Source: Subdoligranulum sp.
GTDB taxonomy: Bacteria; Bacillota; Clostridia; Oscillospirales; Ruminococcaceae
Assembly (NCBI GenBank): GCA_004555405.1
Contig: SFIE01000035.1
Location: forward strand, 1 to 19,097
DNA length: 19,097 nucleotides
Reading direction: 5' to 3'
This document shows, piece by piece, positions 7,099 through 14,988 of the stretch. Made by a program: the position numbers and the translations under genes. The notes under the pieces were generated by a model that saw nothing but the letters and a program-made list of their open reading frames with translations, was not told where the DNA came from and made no database searches. Numbering within the stretch: the stretch's first letter is position 1; each line of letters begins with the position of its first letter.

Positions 7099-7100
7099 AC

Positions 7101-7138
7101 AAAAAGGGCGTTCTCATACCAGTGTATGGGAACGCCCT
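7101..7138 (-). terminator. Intrinsic terminator of the polysaccharide operon
   Basis: The arms at 7105-7119 and 7124-7138 form a 15-bp stem (one wobble pair) with a 4-nt loop. On the minus strand AGGGCGTTCCCATAC pairs with GTATGAGAACGCCCT and is followed by T5. It lies about 108 nt beyond the SGNH-protein stop. The intervening 7139-7245 stretch shows nothing beyond a weak 6-bp hairpin. Confidence 0.85.
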
Positions 7139-7245
7139 CGAAAGAGACTTCTTCCGAAAGTCTTATGCTGTTTCAGGCCGGTTCGGCTTTCGGCATGAAC
7201 ACTGTTTTTTCAACGCAAGCATCGGGTTTGAACGCCATTGCCCTG

Positions 7246-8481
7246 TCACCACGGGCAGCGCTCGGCAGCCGTGGTGCGGGGGGTGATCTCCAAGGCATCC
7301 GGCACAGAGCCGCTTTCGATCTGCTGCAAAATGGCCGGCACCCCCGGGAAAAACTTTTTGAGGCCGATATCCTTGCAGTGCAGCCCATCAAAGAAATCCA
7401 TTTCCTCCATGCCCAGCTGCAAAGGATCATAGCTGCCGTACAGCGGCACCTGATTGTCATGTGCATATTGGCGGATCCAGTTTTCCACCTGCAAAAATCC
7501 CTGATGATCGTCCTCCTGCCACAGCAGGAAATCGTACAGATACGGGTGCCACGGGCACAAAACCAAAATCACCGTAGTGCCGTTGGACTGCGCATAGCGG
7601 ATAAAGGCATCAAACGCCTGCTCCTGCTTGGCAGAAAGCTCGGTAAAGCCTTCCATGTGAACGCTGTTGAAGGTGTTGCAGGCGCTCATGGCATTGAACA
7701 GGATCTGATCCTGATTCTGTTCGCGGAATTCCTTGCTGTACAGCACACTGCCGTCGCTGCGCTTGATGCTGGCATCGTTATCATACACATCGCCGGTAAC
7801 AGCTTTAAACGGGATCTCGTTGCCTTCGTCATCCGTAACGGCCGCGCCGCTGCGAATGGCCATATAATAATCCATATTTCCCTGAAAATAGGCCGGGTCA
7901 GCCAGTGCTTTCCACAGTTCCACCTTGTCGGGCTCTTCGTAATCGGTTTCCACGCCGAGAACCTTGGTTAAAAACTCGTTGTACAGCTCACTGTCGGCAC
8001 GGGAATCAAAGGCCTTTTCGCTGCCGTACAGCACCCAGGGGTCTACGCTCCACACCAGCACATCCGGGGCTTTGCCTGCGCGCACCATCACATAGTAGCT
8101 GGTCATGTTGTCGCGCACATCTGCGCCGGTAACGCCCATGCTGAAATAGCTGTCGGTGCCGATCACCTCGCGGTTAAACTGCAGCACGCGGCTGCTGCCG
8201 ATGCCGATCACACTGGGGCGCTCGTTCTCAGGAACATCCTGTGCGTACAAGCTCACCACGCCGCGTTCGTCCATCTGCTCAAAGTTGGTCACATCGTGGC
8301 CGCTCAGCATCAGATCCACCACGGTGCGGGGCCCCAGCGCCCCCTGAAACAGGCCGCTGCGGTCCACTTTATAGCTAAAATACACCATAAAAAGCAAAAT
8401 GGGGCTGATCATCGCAAATTTGCACAGGATCTTCGTGCCGTAATACAGGCGGCGGAGAATGGTTTTCGCCATGTGGTTCAT
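7246..8481 (-). CDS. AlgX/DltD-like SGNH-type membrane-anchored protein, partner of the MBOAT acyltransferase
   Basis: The protein has 411 residues, with one N-terminal membrane helix (about 22-38) and an extracytoplasmic domain. SGNH-hydrolase landmarks are visible: GIGSSRV with the nucleophile serine near residue 96, and the DxxH block as DGLH (365-368). Such proteins accept an acyl group from an MBOAT protein and pass it to an extracellular polysaccharide, as AlgJ/AlgX and DltD do (family knowledge). Its role here, likely O-acetylation of the capsule or wall glycan, is inferred from pairing. It starts 15 nt after the MBOAT stop, with GGGAGG at good spacing before the ATG at 8481, and is the last intact gene of the operon. 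The C-terminal tail after about residue 390 is not conserved in any pattern recognised here. Confidence 0.82.
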   Translation of the reverse strand: MNHMAKTILRRLYYGTKILCKFAMISPILLFMVYFSYKVDRSGLFQGALGPRTVVDLMLSGHDVTNFEQMDERGVVSLYAQDVPENERPSVIGIGSSRVLQFNREVIGTDSYFSMGVTGADVRDNMTSYYVMVRAGKAPDVLVWSVDPWVLYGSEKAFDSRADSELYNEFLTKVLGVETDYEEPDKVELWKALADPAYFQGNMDYYMAIRSGAAVTDDEGNEIPFKAVTGDVYDNDASIKRSDGSVLYSKEFREQNQDQILFNAMSACNTFNSVHMEGFTELSAKQEQAFDAFIRYAQSNGTTVILVLCPWHPYLYDFLLWQEDDHQGFLQVENWIRQYAHDNQVPLYGSYDPLQLGMEEMDFFDGLHCKDIGLKKFFPGVPAILQQIESGSVPDALEITPRTTAAERCPW

Positions 8482-8496
8482 ATCTCTGCCTCCCTT

Positions 8497-9954
8497 TTAA
8501 TATTGCTGGTAAATGAATACCGATTGCCCGAATGCGCCATAAAACAAAATGCCAAGGCCCAGCGCATAATAGAGTGTCCACCGGATGGACCAGTTTTGCC
8601 GGCGAATCCATGCGGCAATGTTGCCGCGGCTTTCGGCGGTCAGCACGGCAGCCGTGCCGAAGATCAGCACGATCAGCTTTCGCCCGCCCAGCCCAAAGGC
8701 GGAAAGCCCTGCGCAAAAGGCGTTGGGGTCAGCAAAAAAGGTATTCCAACCCAGCGTGATATTGGTGGTAAGGTAGCTCCAGTCCACTCCGTACAGGGCC
8801 GACATGAAAAATGTGAGGGAAAGGCTGAACAGCACATAGGTGCCCACACGCTGCAGCCACACCACTGCAAGCGGGGGCTTGGCGTGGGAGTTTTTGGCAA
8901 AGCTTTTCTGCCAGATCACTTCGGCGGCACTCAGCACACCGCTGACAAGGCCCCAAAGCACATAGCCCCAGGCCGCGCCGTGCCAAAGGCCGCTCACCAG
9001 AAAAACGATTACCAAATTGATATAATGGCGCACCTTTCCATGGCGGCTTCCCCCCAGGGGAATATACAGGTAATCGCGGAACCAGCCGGTCAGGCTCATG
9101 TGCCAGCGCCGCCAGAAGTCCGAAAAGCTGGTGGCCATAAAGGGCGCGTTGAAGTTTTCCAAAAGATCGAAGCCCAAAATGCGTGCGCCGCCAATGGCAA
9201 TATCGCAGCAGCCCGAAAAATCCATATACAGCTGCATACTGAAGATCAAAATTGCCAGCAGCAGCTGCGGTCCGGTGCTGTTTTCGGGCTTGGAAAAGAT
9301 CGAAGACACAAAAACGGCCAGATTATCGGCCAGAACCATCTTTTTAAAATAGCCCCACAGCATTCGGAATGCACCGCCTGCACAGCGATTGTACGAAAAG
9401 GGGCGCGGGTGCCTGAACTGGCGCGACATACGATCGTACCGTTCGATGGGTCCCGTGAAAATGCAGGGGAAAAAGCTTACGAATACGCCATACATCAGCG
9501 GATTTTTTTCTGCCGGATACTTGCGGCGATACTGGTCCACCACATAGCCAAGGCCGGCAAAAATAAAATACGAAAGGCCCAGCGGCGCAACCAGATCCAG
9601 CTGCAATACATTCGCCTTGCCGCCGAGCAGCGATAGAAAAGAGGAAAATATTTCGTCAAAAAATCCGAGATATTTAAAATAAAACAGAAATCCGCCGCAG
9701 CTTAAAAAGGATGCCGTCACGATCGCTACACGCACTGCACGGCGCTGTATTTTTTCCAGTGCCAGGCCTGCTGCCCAACTGATGGCCGTGGTGGTCAAAA
9801 GGATCCACACCAAGGCGGCATTGTCGGGGTCATACAGATAAAAAGCATAGCTGGCGATCAGCAGAAAATATGGCCGCAGCATTCGGGGCAAAGCATAGTT
9901 GATCACGGCCGCCGCCGCAAAAAAGCCAAGAAACAGCGGGGTGTTAAACTCCAT
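8497..9954 (-). CDS. MBOAT family O-acyltransferase (AlgI/DltB-like)
   Basis: Polytopic membrane protein of 485 residues. It transfers an acyl group, usually acetyl, across the membrane for modification of a surface glycan (MBOAT family). Visible landmarks: PLGLSYFIFAGLGYVVDQYR (124-143), the conserved TSFSDFWRRWHMSLTGWFRD (about 275-294), YIPLGGSRHG, and the catalytic-histidine region SGLWHGAAWG with His325. AGAGGGA precedes the ATG at 9954. It is translated just ahead of the SGNH partner with a 15-nt gap. The 295-bp interval upstream, before DUF2304, is mostly filled by a MITE-like palindrome, so co-transcription with the upstream genes would read through that element. Confidence 0.93.
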   Translation of the reverse strand: MEFNTPLFLGFFAAAAVINYALPRMLRPYFLLIASYAFYLYDPDNAALVWILLTTTAISWAAGLALEKIQRRAVRVAIVTASFLSCGGFLFYFKYLGFFDEIFSSFLSLLGGKANVLQLDLVAPLGLSYFIFAGLGYVVDQYRRKYPAEKNPLMYGVFVSFFPCIFTGPIERYDRMSRQFRHPRPFSYNRCAGGAFRMLWGYFKKMVLADNLAVFVSSIFSKPENSTGPQLLLAILIFSMQLYMDFSGCCDIAIGGARILGFDLLENFNAPFMATSFSDFWRRWHMSLTGWFRDYLYIPLGGSRHGKVRHYINLVIVFLVSGLWHGAAWGYVLWGLVSGVLSAAEVIWQKSFAKNSHAKPPLAVVWLQRVGTYVLFSLSLTFFMSALYGVDWSYLTTNITLGWNTFFADPNAFCAGLSAFGLGGRKLIVLIFGTAAVLTAESRGNIAAWIRRQNWSIRWTLYYALGLGILFYGAFGQSVFIYQQY

Positions 9955-10021
9955 GAAACGATTCCCTCTTTTTCGTTAAAATCATTTGCCGAAACCGGGC
10001 AGTGCGTGCAAAAATCGCAGC

Positions 10022-10200
10022 TTAAGGCAATACCGCACAATTCCCGCCTGACGGCTTAAGCACCGCTCCGGCGGCTGCGGCACGGCATCTGCGTTGCCAA
10101 AATGCTCGATAATACATAAAGTATTATCTGCGCTTTTGGCTTAGCAGCTGCCGCACCTCGCTCGCCGTATCGGCACTTAGAATTATGAGGTATTGCCTAA
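10022..10200. mobile_element. MITE-like palindromic element with terminal inverted repeats
   Basis: AGGCAATACCGCACAATTC at 10025-10043 is mirrored by GAATTATGAGGTATTGCCT at 10180-10198, 17 of 19 matches as inverted repeats. Inside, GATAATAC/GTATTATC (10108-10115/10121-10128) makes a perfect 8-bp stem flanked by GCCAAAA (10096-10102) and TTTTGGC (10134-10140). Next, GGCACGGCATCTGC pairs imperfectly with the opposite side. The whole 174 bp could therefore fold into one long hairpin. It has no coding capacity, and no U-tract marks it as a terminator. A possible TA duplication flanks it (10023-10024 and 10198-10199). It fits a non-autonomous MITE or a large repetitive intergenic palindrome. No second copy is in the window. 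Confidence 0.65.
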
Positions 10201-10239
10201 CGAGCCCATCGTTTGGCCCGCTTTTGGCCGATTGCCTAA
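10192..10239 (+). repeat. Short direct repeat of the element's right end
   Basis: ATTGCCTAA occurs at the right tip of the palindromic element (10192-10200) and again at 10231-10239, between the element and the DUF2304 stop codon. This may be the remnant of a second end or of an earlier insertion. Only 9 bp are shared, so chance is possible. Confidence 0.35.
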
Positions 10240-10249
10240 AGGGCGGCGA

Positions 10250-10612
10250 TCAGTGCTGATCCAGCTTATTTTCCAGCTCGCGCACCCGCTTTTCCAGCAG
10301 GGCATTGCTTTGCGCCAGCCGTTTTGCCTTTTCCGCCAGCTGGCTGATGGCCACACTGACGCTCAGCAGCACGAGCAGCACAAAGCAGAACAGCAGCACA
10401 AACACCAGATTGACCGGAATTTCGATATTTAAAATATCCCGCAGCACATACACCACATAGGGCACAGCCGCAAACAAGATCAGTGCTGCTGCAAAAAACA
10501 GCCACAAAAGGCTGTATTTCACGCTTAACAGATTCTTTTTCAGCATATAGAAAATCACAGCCAGCAGGCACACCGAGCCCAAAAGAAGCTCAAGCTGTAA
10601 TGTAACGCTCAT
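10250..10612 (-). CDS. DUF2304 family small membrane protein
   Basis: The protein has 120 residues, with three hydrophobic segments (about 7-23, 32-56 and 68-90) and a charged, heptad-like C-terminal tail (about 91-118, with AEKAKRLAQSNALLEKRVRE). That pattern matches DUF2304, small proteins usually encoded beside a DPM1-like GT2 and thought to act with it on polyprenyl-linked sugars (family knowledge; biochemical role unproven). The start ATG overlaps the GT2 stop by 4 nt (ATGA at 10612-10609), so the two are translationally coupled, which supports a functional pair. It is followed by the MITE-like element. Confidence 0.85.
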   Translation of the reverse strand: MSVTLQLELLLGSVCLLAVIFYMLKKNLLSVKYSLLWLFFAAALILFAAVPYVVYVLRDILNIEIPVNLVFVLLFCFVLLVLLSVSVAISQLAEKAKRLAQSNALLEKRVRELENKLDQH

Positions 10613-11322
10613 TTGCAGGCACCTCCCTTGCGGCTGAAGGCCAAGCGGTCAACGATCAGGCTCAAGCTCACCTTGATCATAAAATAAATCGGCTTAAAGC
10701 CCACAATGCTGGAGGTTCCCCCCTGGCGCTCACGCATCAGCACCGGTGCCTCCCCCACGCGAAAGCCGTTCAGCGTGGCCGAAAGAATGGCTTCGGGCTC
10801 GGGATAATCGCTGGCGTAGTGATCTGCAAAAAACGCGATCATACGGCTGTTGCAGGCACGAAAGCCGCTGGTGACATCCAGAATGCGCTTACCGCACAAA
10901 ATGCGGATGAGCGCACTTTCTATGCGAATGCCCAGCCTGCGCATAAAGCTGGTTTGAAAGCCCTCTTTTTCCAAAAAGCGGCTGCCGATGCACATATCCA
11001 ATTCGCCCTTGGCCACCGGCTCGATCACCCGGTGCAGATAGGCGGGGTCATGCTGGCCATCGCCATCCATTTGAATGGCAATGTCATAGCCGTTTGCCTG
11101 CGCATAGCGATAGCCGCTTTGCACGCCGCCGCCAATGCCCAGATTGATGGGCAGGCTTAAATAATTGAATCCGTTTTCGCGCAGCACCTGTTCGCTGCCG
11201 TCGGTGGAGCAGTCATTGATCACCAGATAGTCCACATCCGGGCAGGTGGCCTGCAAACGCTCCACCACGGATCGAATATTTTCCTCTTCGTTGTAACAAG
11301 GGATCAGTACCAGCGTTCTCAA
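10609..11322 (-). CDS. GT2 family glycosyltransferase, dolichyl/polyprenyl-phosphate mannose synthase-like
   Basis: Transfers a hexose from a nucleotide sugar, probably to polyprenyl phosphate, as DPM1-like GT2 enzymes do. It has 237 residues with the start chosen here. The GT-A fold is marked by LVLIPCYNEEENI (4-16), VINDCSTDGS (34-43), the metal-binding QMDGDGQHDP (84-93), GSRFLEKEG, and the TSGFRACNS segment. There is no long C-terminal membrane domain, so the adjoining DUF2304 may supply the membrane part. The start is predicted as TTG at 11322, because GTGAGGT lies 7 nt upstream and the strand-1 motif begins right there. The only in-frame ATG upstream (11436) would overlap the previous gene by about 100 nt and adds an unrelated basic leader. 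Confidence 0.88.
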   Translation of the reverse strand: MRTLVLIPCYNEEENIRSVVERLQATCPDVDYLVINDCSTDGSEQVLRENGFNYLSLPINLGIGGGVQSGYRYAQANGYDIAIQMDGDGQHDPAYLHRVIEPVAKGELDMCIGSRFLEKEGFQTSFMRRLGIRIESALIRILCGKRILDVTSGFRACNSRMIAFFADHYASDYPEPEAILSATLNGFRVGEAPVLMRERQGGTSSIVGFKPIYFMIKVSLSLIVDRLAFSRKGGACK

Positions 11323-11332
11323 AAGGTGTACC

Positions 11333-12559
11333 TCACAAAATAAAAGTTTCGATCTGCCGCAGCAGTTTTTCGCGGCAGTAATAGGCCTCGTAATATGCCT
11401 TTGATTTTTTGCCCATGGCCATTCGTTCTTCTTCACTCATGGCGGCCAGGGCCAGCATATTTTCGGCCAGGGCCTCGGCATGGCAGGCGGGCGACACCAG
11501 CCCGCCGCCGCTTTCGGCCACAGCCCGGGCACCCTCGCCATTCATGCTGGCCAGCAGCGGCTTTCCGGCCGCCATACAGCTGGCGACCTTGGCCGGCACG
11601 GTAAGGCCCAGATCGGGTGAATCCGACAGGCTCACCAGCAGTGCATCCGCAAAGCCGTTGATCGCCGGGATCTTTTCCGGCGGAACGCTGCCGTAAAAGG
11701 TAACGCTTTTTTCCAAGCACAGCTCCCCTGCCAGTTTTTCCAGTGCAGGGCGGCTCATGCCATCGCCCACCAGCAGCAGATGCAGGGGCTTTTGCCCGGC
11801 CTGCCGCCGCTCGTTGGCAAGCTTGAGGGCGTACAGCACCGTATCCAAGCTTTGGGCCGGGCTGAAATTGCCCGCAAAAGCCAAATTGAAATACGGCTCG
11901 TACTGTGCCGCCAAGGCCGCTTCACACTGCGGCACGGCATAATGATCCTCACAGTACTGCGGGATCACGGCAACGCTTTCCGGCTGCTTGCCGGTGCGCT
12001 GTAAAAGGCGCTCACGCAGGCCGCTGCTCATGGCGATCAGCCGGTCGGCACGGCGATAGTTCCAATCGCTCACGGCCTGTGCGATCCCCCGCAGAAGTTT
12101 GTTTTTTACAGGCAGCACACTGTACAGATTTTCCGGCCAGATATCCAGCACATAGCTGCTCACCGGGGCTTTGAATTTTTTCCCTGCGGCCAATGCAGGC
12201 CAGTTCATCAGCACCGGGCTGGTGTTGTAGCACAAAATGGCATCATAGCCGCCGGGCAAGCGATGCAGACTAAACCGCGCAAACAGCGGCCAGCTGCAAT
12301 AGTTGGCAAAAATGCGCAGCCCGGTGTTGCCTTTGCGGCTGATTTCACGGCAGCGATATACATTGGCGCCTTTGTAGTTTTCGCGCCATGGGCCCCTGCC
12401 GCTGTAGCCCGGGAACCATTCTCCCTTGGGATAGTTGGGCAGCCCGCACAGAACATCCACCTCCAGCCCATCCGCCAAAAAGCCCTCTACGATATCGTTG
12501 ATGCGGAAATTTTCCGGCCAGAAATGCTGGGTGACTACCAGAATTCGTTTTTTCTGCAT
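11333..12559 (-). CDS. GT4 family glycosyltransferase, WbuB-like (putative L-FucNAc transferase)
   Basis: The protein has 408 residues and a GT-B fold. The N-terminal half shows VVTQHFWPENFRINDI (8-23), GLPNYPKG, and SSYVLDIWPENLYSV (134-148). The C-terminal nucleotide-sugar half shows AFAGNFSPAQSLDTV (227-241), LLLVGDGMSRP (261-271) and the acidic SDSPDLGLTVPAKV region. These features match the WbuB branch of GT4, which transfers N-acetyl-fucosamine in enterobacterial O-antigens. Its position right after the three UDP-FucNAc genes is the same order as fnlA-fnlB-fnlC-wbuB, which strengthens the substrate guess (inference). AAGG and a more distant AAGGAG precede the ATG at 12559. Its stop overlaps the GT2 ribosome binding site. 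Confidence 0.87.
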   Translation of the reverse strand: MQKKRILVVTQHFWPENFRINDIVEGFLADGLEVDVLCGLPNYPKGEWFPGYSGRGPWRENYKGANVYRCREISRKGNTGLRIFANYCSWPLFARFSLHRLPGGYDAILCYNTSPVLMNWPALAAGKKFKAPVSSYVLDIWPENLYSVLPVKNKLLRGIAQAVSDWNYRRADRLIAMSSGLRERLLQRTGKQPESVAVIPQYCEDHYAVPQCEAALAAQYEPYFNLAFAGNFSPAQSLDTVLYALKLANERRQAGQKPLHLLLVGDGMSRPALEKLAGELCLEKSVTFYGSVPPEKIPAINGFADALLVSLSDSPDLGLTVPAKVASCMAAGKPLLASMNGEGARAVAESGGGLVSPACHAEALAENMLALAAMSEEERMAMGKKSKAYYEAYYCREKLLRQIETFIL

Positions 12560-12585
12560 GGCTGCCTTTGCTGCTCCTTAAAAAA

Positions 12586-13761
12586 TCAATATTTGCGCCA
12601 CACCATCTTGTTTACCACACCGGTGTAGCTCTGAATAATTTTAACGACCTTGTCCGAAACATTTTCGTCGGTGTAGTCCGGCACCGGAGTACCGTAATCG
12701 CCGTTTTTGTTCATCTCTACGGCCACATCCACCGCCTGCAGCAAATGGTCGCCGTCAATGCCGGCCAGCACAAAGCAGGCTTTGTCCAGCGCTTCGGGGC
12801 GCTCGGTAGAGGTGCGGATGCAGATGGCCGGGAACGGGTGCCCCACGCTGGTAAAGAAGCTGCTTTCCTCGGGCAGCGTGCCGGAGTCAGACACAACGGC
12901 AAAGGCGTTCATCTGCAGGCAGTTGTAATCGTGGAAGCCCAGGGGCTCGTGCTGGATCACACGCTTGTCCAGCTGAAAACCGCTTTGCTCCAGCCGCTTG
13001 CGGCTGCGGGGATGGCAGGAGTACAAAATGGGCATATCGTATTTTTCGGCCATTTTGTTGATGGCGGTAAACAGAGAAACAAAGTTCTTTTCCGTGTCAA
13101 TGTTTTCTTCGCGGTGGGCCGAAAGCAAAATATATTTGCCCTTTTCCAGCCCAAGGCGAGCGTGAATATCCGATGCCTCGATCTTTTCGAGATTCTGATG
13201 CAGCACTTCGGCCATGGGGGAACCGGTCACATAGGTGCGCTCTTTGGGCAGGCCGGTATCGGCCAGATAGCGGCGGGCGTGCTCGGAGTAAGCCATGTTT
13301 ACATCCGAAATGATATCCACGATGCGGCGGTTGGTTTCTTCGGGCAGGCACTCATCCTTGCAGCGGTTGCCGGCTTCCATGTGGAAAATGGGAATGTGCA
13401 GGCGCTTGGCACCGATCACGGAAAGGCAGCTGTTGGTATCGCCCAGCACCAGCACGGCATCGGGCTGAATGGCAGCCATCAGCTTGTAGCTTTCGGCAAT
13501 GATATTGCCCATGGTTTCGCCCAGATCTGCGCCCACAGCGTTCATATACACCTCGGGGTCTGCCAGCTGCAGGTCATGGAAAAACACACCGTTCAGGTTG
13601 TAATCGTAATTCTGGCCGGTGTGCGCTAAGATCACATCAAAGTATTTGCGGGTTTTATTGATCACGGCTGCCAGCCGGATGATCTCGGGGCGGGTGCCCA
13701 CAATGATCAGCAGCTTGAGCTTGCCGTTGTTCTTAAAAGATACATTACTGTAGTCAGCCAT
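12586..13761 (-). CDS. fnlC: UDP-sugar 2-epimerase (FnlC/CapG-like, WecB superfamily)
   Basis: Non-hydrolysing 2-epimerase of 391 residues. Next to capE and capF homologues it most likely converts UDP-2-acetamido-2,6-dideoxy-L-talose to UDP-L-FucNAc, the last step of that pathway. WecB-family motifs: IIVGTRPEIIRLA (19-31), VLVLGDTNSCLSV (103-115), HMEAGNRCKDECLPEETNRR (127-146), LLSAHREEN, and GFHDYNCLQMNAF with the following SDSG in the C-terminal domain. The NxxKxE variant of the acceptor loop seen here is typical of FnlC rather than of classical UDP-GlcNAc 2-epimerase (judged by eye). The ATG at 13761 has AAGGAG 10 nt upstream and was chosen over an earlier in-frame start inside capF. Confidence 0.88.
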   Translation of the reverse strand: MADYSNVSFKNNGKLKLLIIVGTRPEIIRLAAVINKTRKYFDVILAHTGQNYDYNLNGVFFHDLQLADPEVYMNAVGADLGETMGNIIAESYKLMAAIQPDAVLVLGDTNSCLSVIGAKRLHIPIFHMEAGNRCKDECLPEETNRRIVDIISDVNMAYSEHARRYLADTGLPKERTYVTGSPMAEVLHQNLEKIEASDIHARLGLEKGKYILLSAHREENIDTEKNFVSLFTAINKMAEKYDMPILYSCHPRSRKRLEQSGFQLDKRVIQHEPLGFHDYNCLQMNAFAVVSDSGTLPEESSFFTSVGHPFPAICIRTSTERPEALDKACFVLAGIDGDHLLQAVDVAVEMNKNGDYGTPVPDYTDENVSDKVVKIIQSYTGVVNKMVWRKY

Positions 13762-13777
13762 TTTTATAATTCTCCTT

Positions 13778-14974
13778 TTACACCGGCTCAAAGAAGGTGT
13801 CCGGATGATGGGGATCAAAAATCTCGTTGCAGGTCATCACCGTTACCAGATTTTCGGTTTCGGAAAGATTGATGATATTGTGCGTCCAGCCGGGGATCAT
13901 GTGTACCGCCTCGATCTTATCCCCGGAAACCTCAAATTCCACGGTTTCCCCGGTGTTGATGTTGCGCTCACGGATCAGGCCGTGACCCGCCACCACGATG
14001 AACAGCTCCCACTTGGAGTTGTGCCAGTGCTGGCCCTTGGTGATGCCCGGGCGGCTGATATTGATGCTCACCTGCCCGCAATCGGCCGTGTGAACCAGCT
14101 CTGTGAAGGAGCCGCGGTCATCCACATTCATTTTCAGTGCATACTTGAATTTGTCAGTCGGCAGATAGGTCAGATACAGCGAGTACAGCTTTTTGGCAAA
14201 GGACCCTTCCGGCATTTTGGGCATCATCAAAGTGGAAGGCTGCTCTTTAAACTGCTGCAGCAGATCAACGATCTCGCCCAAGGTCACCTTGTGCGTTACG
14301 GGAACAAAGCAATAGCGGCCCTGCGGGCTGGGCACTGTCTCCACACCGTCAAACTCGCAGTGCTGTTCCCTGCCTTCCAGCAGGTCGAACATTCCTTCCA
14401 CCAGATCGTCAATATACAGCAGCTCCAGCTCGGTGCTGCGGTCATTCACGGTAAACGGCTCATCGTTGGCCACCGCCCAGCAGAAGGTGCTGACAGCGCT
14501 GTTGTATTTGGGGCGGCTGTGGCCCATCAGATTGGGAAAGCGATACACCGCCACCTTGGCGCCGGTTTCCCGGGCATAGTCAAAAAACAGCTCTTCCCCC
14601 GCCTGCTTGCTGCGGCCGTATTCGCTGTTGCCAAAGCGCCCGGCCAATGTGGCCTGAATGGAGGAGGACAGCATGATGGTGGCCTTATTGTTGTGCTTTT
14701 TCAGGCAATGCAGCAATTCAGAGGCAAAGCCGAAATTGCCCTTCATAAAATCTTCCGGGCTTTCGGGGCGGTTCACGCCCGCCAGATTGAACACAAAATC
14801 AGCTTTTTGGCAGTATTCGTCCAATTCAGCGGGGGTGGAATCCAGATCATACTCGAAAATTTCTTCGATCTGCAAATTCGGGCGGGTTTTGTTTTTCCCG
14901 TCACGGATATTTTTCAGGTTGTTCACCAGTGCGGTGCCCACCATGCCCTTGGCACCCGTTACAAGAATCTTCAT
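13778..14974 (-). CDS. capF: CapF/FnlB bifunctional reductase-epimerase (SDR plus cupin)
   Basis: Second enzyme of UDP-L-FucNAc synthesis. Its NAD(P)H-dependent SDR domain reduces C4 and its C-terminal cupin epimerises C3 (known from Staphylococcus aureus CapF). It has 398 residues. The N-terminal Rossmann motif is VTGAKGMVG (5-13), with NLAGVNRPESPEDF and the catalytic SEYGRSKQAGEELFF (YxxxK) following. The linker DDRGSFTELVHT leads into the cupin, whose metal ligands show in KGQHWHNSKWELFIV and PGWTHNIIN. The ATG at 14974 is preceded by GGAG at 9 nt. The earlier ATG that overlaps the capE stop (TGATG) lacks a binding site. It starts 14 nt after capE and ends 16 nt before fnlC. Confidence 0.93.
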   Translation of the reverse strand: MKILVTGAKGMVGTALVNNLKNIRDGKNKTRPNLQIEEIFEYDLDSTPAELDEYCQKADFVFNLAGVNRPESPEDFMKGNFGFASELLHCLKKHNNKATIMLSSSIQATLAGRFGNSEYGRSKQAGEELFFDYARETGAKVAVYRFPNLMGHSRPKYNSAVSTFCWAVANDEPFTVNDRSTELELLYIDDLVEGMFDLLEGREQHCEFDGVETVPSPQGRYCFVPVTHKVTLGEIVDLLQQFKEQPSTLMMPKMPEGSFAKKLYSLYLTYLPTDKFKYALKMNVDDRGSFTELVHTADCGQVSINISRPGITKGQHWHNSKWELFIVVAGHGLIRERNINTGETVEFEVSGDKIEAVHMIPGWTHNIINLSETENLVTVMTCNEIFDPHHPDTFFEPV

Positions 14975-14988
14975 CGGCAGCAGCTCCA

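Noticed and set aside
7173..7238. Possible 21-codon minus-strand ORF (MAFKPDACVEKTVF...) after the SGNH gene
   Set aside because: No convincing ribosome binding site, very short, and no recognisable family. It might be the tail of an alternative frame of the SGNH protein, but no frameshift evidence was found.
8296..9636. 446-codon plus-strand open frame opposite the MBOAT gene
   Set aside because: It is a mirror of a well-supported MBOAT protein, with no domain pattern, no binding site and low-complexity polar content.
12568..13629. 353-codon plus-strand open frame opposite fnlC
   Set aside because: Antisense shadow of a gene with all WecB-family motifs; nothing supports expression.
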